In this document: piece after piece, positions 7,863-10,622 of the stretch
Position numbering within the stretch: position 1 is the first letter of the stretch
Layout: the number at the start of each line of letters is the position of its first letter
DNA from: Agrocybe praecox
Lineage: Eukaryota > Basidiomycota > Agaricomycetes > Agaricales > Agrocybaceae
DNA: 10,622 nucleotides
Direction of reading: 5' to 3'
Assembly: GCA_964017145.1 (NCBI GenBank)
Contig: CAXHKQ010000322.1
Coordinates: forward strand, 5,001 to 15,622
Translations under genes and position numbers: made by a program
Notes under the pieces: generated by a model
The model's database searches: none
What the model was told of the DNA's origin: nothing
The model's input: only the letters and a program-made list of their open reading frames with translations

Positions 7863-8274
7863 CGTCAAGGTGCTCCGTTGCCGCTGTGCTTTCGGTGCTA
7901 TTGCCACTGCCAGGGCAGGAGCCTGAGTCGTGTTGATGACGAAATCTTCCGCCCTACACCATTGCACGAATTCGGGTAATTCACCACCGATTTTGGCGAT
8001 TTCGGCACGGGTGTATCCGTTCCTCTTCACCCAGTCCACCGCCGTGGTGATGGCCATCTCCCGCATGGTCTCCGAGGAGAAACGGATTGCCTTTCGCAGG
8101 ATCTCTGCGATTGTCCCCCGCTTGGTCTGGGGGTCCGTGTCCGAAAATGCGTTGAGAAGCCTTGGCGACGCATACTTTCTGCCTCGACCATATGGTTTTG
8201 ATCCCGCTGTCGCCCTCATCTGTCCGGAGCGTGGTAAACTCCAGATACTTCAGTTGTAGCATCCCGCCAATCAC
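7863..8274 (-). pseudogene. PLE RT thumb region
   Basis: One frame gives LQLKYLEFTTLRTDEG and GIKTIWSR (8182-8262). A shift near 8180 continues KYASPRLLNAFSDTDPQTKR and then LRKAIRFSSETMRE, VDWVKRNGYTRAEIAKIG. These match the PLE 'LDL...W..KP..S.R.LNY.S.HP...K' block and the following 'R...LS.......N...I...L..NGYP...I' helices, which strongly separates PLEs from LINE or LTR reverse transcriptases. Confidence 0.92.
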
Positions 8275-8512
8275 CGTCCTCCCGCTCATTCGTCACCTTC
8301 ATCCCCGGAATATGTTTTTCGAACAGCGCCGTCAGTCCGTCCACTGAGATCTCCCTAGTTCGATCGTCTGGGACCATGCCGACAATGAAATCATCGACGT
8401 ATTTGTAAACGAACGAGAAGTCGAAACCGCGCCCCCATCGCCTCTCTGATCGCGCCAATCGTGCCTGTCGCCGTCACTATCTCCGACAGCACCTTCGAGA
8501 GCTTTCCCCCCC
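8275..8512 (-). pseudogene. PLE RT palm, YVDD catalytic block
   Basis: After the G-run frameshift the protein continues GGKLSKVLSEIVTATGTIGA. After another shift near 8425 it reads FDFSFVYKYVDDFIVGMVPD, with Y-V-D-D at 8390-8401. YVDD carries the two metal-binding aspartates of reverse transcriptases. It is followed by SVDGLTALFEKHIPGMKVTN, matching the helix that leads to the 'YL(E/D)' block. All three catalytic aspartates (8704-8706 and within 8390-8395) are retained. Confidence 0.93.
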
Positions 8513-8830
8513 ATTGGGAGCCCTTTCTCCTGCTGGTACACCTTTCCCGCCGCTGCAAAATAGCCGTTATATTCGAGCAAGAACTCGAGCGCCTCGATGA
8601 AAAGTTGTTGTGGTACTGAGGTGTGCTTCGCAATGACACCGTAGTTTTCCCTGATCGTCCGTATCGCCAACTTTCTGTCGACGTTTGTGTACATCGACAC
8701 GAAATCAAGCGATACGATACGATGGCCCGTCTTCAGGCCGAAGTGTCGCATGCCATTCACCACCGCGTCCGTGTTTACGGCGATGAATCTGAACTGCTCC
8801 ACGAACTCCGCGTTGAAAGGGTCCCGTCCA
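8513..8830 (-). pseudogene. PLE RT palm, motif A to GLPMGG
   Basis: The segment reads NAEFVEQFRFIAVNTDAVV and then HRIVSLDFVSMYTNV. The motif A catalytic aspartate is encoded at 8704-8706. It continues VPQQLFIEALEFLLEYNGYF, VYQQEKGLPMGG (the GxPMG motif B at about 8506-8523). Relatives have 'SLDVVSLFTNIP' and 'GTPMGSPLSP', so the match is strong in order and spacing. The segment ends at a seven-base G run (C7 on the plus strand, 8506-8512), where the frame changes by +1. Confidence 0.93.
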
Positions 8831-9012
8831 TTCTTCGATCGGCTGTCTCACGATATGCTCCAGCTTCCCCAGCATCCACTCCTCCATCCTCGAGCCGCAC
8901 ACCATCCGATGATCGGCCGCGTCGGGTATTCTGGCCCTTTGTGTATCTTTATTGTTAGGTACAGTTTCGCCAGCGCGTACGGTTCCTCCACCAGGCATCC
9001 ATACATTGGGTT
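8831..9012 (-). pseudogene. PLE RT fingers segment with IHK...RPII motif
   Basis: The frame carries ALAKLYLTIKIHKGPEYPTR followed by PIIG (8905-8964). This corresponds to the PLE 'LYGLPKIHK..P.RPI' block that binds template and incoming nucleotide. A further frame change at about 8905 gives VCGSRMEEWMLGKLEHIVRQ, the helix that normally follows ('S....Y.LA..L..IL' in relatives). The family has L-P-K at this spot; here it is T-I-K, a conservative departure. Confidence 0.85.
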
Positions 9013-9468
9013 GGCATGCCCAGCCACCTGTCTCCCACCAGCCGGACTCGTCCCTGGCTCATTCGATCCTCATATCGGCGTCCACCTGCAGTCTGGCGGT
9101 GTGCTTCTCTCAGGTTCAGCTGGTCCCGAGCGCTACCAGTGCGCGTGCATCCTTGGAAGTATGCGTTGAGCTCCGTCACAAGTTTCCCGTACTTGTTTTC
9201 CGCGACGCAGTACAACTGGGTTTTAATGTGGCCCAGTGTCTGCGCCGCCCTCAGCTTAGCCTCCGCATAGGTGCCATCCTCCAGGCATTTGGCCAGATGT
9301 TCCGCCACCTTCCTCTCATATGTCGATCTCAGACATATGATGGCGTGGTTGCCTTTGTCAGCTTCCGTCATAATGATGCGCCTGTCCCGGTTCAGGAAGC
9401 TTTGCGTCTTGTTGAACACATCGATGAGATACGCCTCCACAGCGTTGTGCTTTCTTGTCCTCGGGGCC
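9013..9468 (-). pseudogene. PLE RT fingers segment with EADKG motif
   Basis: This open segment begins RTRKHNAVEAYLIDVFNKTQ and runs into FLNRDRRIIMTEADKGNHAI (EADKG at 9351-9365), then YERKVAEHLAKCLEDGTYAEAK. In PLE reverse transcriptases this is the '[P/E]ADKG' block followed by the 'Y..K...LL.D..TY' helix of the fingers. It ends in GDRWLGMP, where a one-base frame change at about 9012 leads to NPMYGCLVEEPYALAKLYLT in the next segment. No stop occurs inside. Confidence 0.88.
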
Positions 9469-9469
9469 T

Positions 9470-9797
9470 TCCTTCATGTGCCCGCTTGATGAAATTTCCC
9501 AGGACTTGTTGCATCTGCTTCTCCACCTCGATGCGCTGCCGGTCCTCCGTCAGCCAGCCACCGATTTGCTTTATCGCCGACATTGGTGCCAAGCACTGCC
9601 TCCGGAGTAACGTCCGGTTCCGTCGGGAATGCGAACTTGGGCCCAAGCCCGGCCGCTATGCGTACGTATTCTGGTACGGTGAGGTTATCCATAACTACCA
9701 CCGATTCCAGGCAGCATTGGATGAGTTTCCGGAAGTGGGCGGGCATGACAGTTATCTTCTTCCTATTGTCTGCTTGGGATCTCCTGGTCTGCGCGGT
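9470..9797 (-). pseudogene. PLE N-terminal region
   Basis: A stop codon (TAG) at 9798-9800 bounds this frame upstream; the first ATG is at 9746. The segment includes NRKKITV just before the ATG and then NLTVPEYVRIAAGLGPKFAF (LGPKFAFP at 9624-9647), the block that opens the conserved part of insect and other invertebrate PLE proteins. Near 9590 the frame changes and continues as SAIKQIGGWLTEDRQRIE..QMQQVLGNFIKRAHEG, a helical stretch before the fingers. The true start is uncertain: the conserved block lies about 55 residues from the upstream stop, so some N-terminal sequence may be missing. Confidence 0.85.
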
Positions 9798-9813
9798 CTA
9801 CAAGTCAAGTTGG

Positions 9814-9849
9814 AATGATGCGTGAATTAGTAATAAGCCTAATGATGCG
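9814..9849 (+). repeat. 9-bp direct repeats at the element's 5' side
   Basis: 'aatgatgcg' occurs at 9814-9822 and 9841-9849, between the first PLE codons and the GT array. The adjacent 'cttgagtctcaag' (about 9857-9869) is a near-perfect palindrome. These could mark a truncation or junction, but they are short enough to be chance. Confidence 0.35.
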
Positions 9850-9873
9850 AGACATCTTGAGTCTCAAGCATTC

Positions 9874-10336
<463 letters not shown>

Positions 10337-10364
10337 GTATTTCTGTGTATGCAAATGAGCGGAT

Positions 10365-10622
10365 GAGCAACGTAAAACGGAGAAGGTAAGAGATGGGTTG
10401 TATGTTGTATTTACATATACACACATACAAATATATACACTACATGCACATATGCATATATATTTTTTATTTTTTTAATTTTTTTTTTTTTTTATATTAT
10501 TATTATTTATTTTTTCCCAATTGTGCGTTTTCAAGTTATATCCATGTTTCTGGTGATTCCTATATTTCACGTAATGCAATTTCGTATAACTGTAGCTAGG
10601 TCTTAATGCCAGTCTCTCATGG
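10365..10622. other. AT-rich tail of the window
   Basis: CA/TA-rich sequence (10410-10460) leads into a T-rich tract with a T15 run at 10479-10493 and ATT repeats. No coding or RNA feature is visible. The T run could be a poly(A) tail seen from the other strand, but there is no element sequence beside it to support that. Confidence 0.5.

Larger units (their letters stand above)
6840..9820 (-). mobile_element. Penelope-like retroelement (PLE), non-intact copy
   Basis: This is a GC-rich island in AT-rich flanks whose minus strand encodes, in order, every block expected of a PLE protein: N-terminal LGPKFA, EADKG, IHK..RPII, RT motif A, GLPMGG, YVDD, a thumb with 'LLNAFSDTDP', and a C-terminal module at the GIY-YIG position. 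PLEs are eukaryotic retroelements whose reverse transcriptase is a sister group of telomerase; most carry a GIY-YIG endonuclease. Here the protein is split by 11 frame changes (about 9590, 9468, 9012, 8905, 8830, 8506-8512, 8425, 8265, 8180, 7700-7760 and 7226), yet no in-frame stop interrupts a segment. The element ends are estimates: coding similarity runs from about 9797 to 6875. I found no terminal repeats, and 5' truncation is possible. Confidence 0.92.

Noticed and set aside
8715..8745. CUGAAGA on the minus strand in the RT region as a possible hammerhead core
   Set aside because: The next base does not allow the conserved G-C pair of stem II, no GAAA lies at a suitable distance, and the sequence is coding.
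9645..9665. Twister-ribozyme-like 'gcccaagcccgg' on the plus strand
   Set aside because: The other conserved twister blocks are absent, and the bases encode the PLE block LGPKF on the opposite strand.
8952..9818. 288-codon plus-strand open frame
   Set aside because: It is the antisense of the PLE coding segments. The minus strand has the ordered family motifs and the plus strand has none.

Overview
The window looks like non-coding, repeat-rich DNA from an animal nuclear genome, most likely an invertebrate (an arthropod is my best guess, not proven). It has long AT-rich stretches, large GT/CA microsatellites, a diverged long-period repeat array and one broken Penelope-like retroelement. No operon-like gene packing is visible, and I could not identify any intact host gene, tRNA or rRNA.

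Layout, left to right. About 1-2930 is a mosaic of diverged copies of a complex unit of roughly 0.4-0.75 kb, in which the same modules recur in the same order. About 2930-3650 is unassigned. At 3651-3723 the minus strand carries a complete hammerhead ribozyme motif: the conserved cleavage triplet, CUGAUGA and GAAA core, an 8-bp stem I, a 5-bp open stem III (type III topology), and loops I and II that can form an 8-bp kissing helix. This is the most notable item in the window. About 3730-5500 is AT-rich unassigned sequence with a short duplicated block at 4951-5018 / 5123-5183. About 5500-6800 is richer in GC, CpG and short GT runs. It contains one 196-codon open frame of doubtful meaning and could be a promoter or 5' leader of an unseen host gene.

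About 6840-9800 (minus strand) is a GC-rich island encoding a Penelope-like element (PLE) protein broken into 12 segments by 11 reading-frame changes. In order it has an N-terminal block with LGPKFA, an EADKG block, an IHK/RPII block, RT motif A (LDFVSMYTNV), a GLPMGG block, the YVDD catalytic block, the PLE thumb, a C-x2-C-x15-C-x4-C finger, a linker made of three 44-codon tandem repeats, and a C-terminal module with the exact cysteine spacing of the PLE GIY-YIG endonuclease but with both signature triplets altered. The segments contain indels but no in-frame stops, so the copy is either recently dead or carries assembly indel errors. A GT microsatellite of about 460 bp (9874-10336) lies just upstream of the element's 5' side, followed by AT/poly-T sequence to the window end.

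The ribozyme and the PLE lie on the same strand, with the ribozyme about 3.1 kb downstream. Hammerheads are known partners of PLEs and of satellite repeats in animals, so a link is possible but not shown here.
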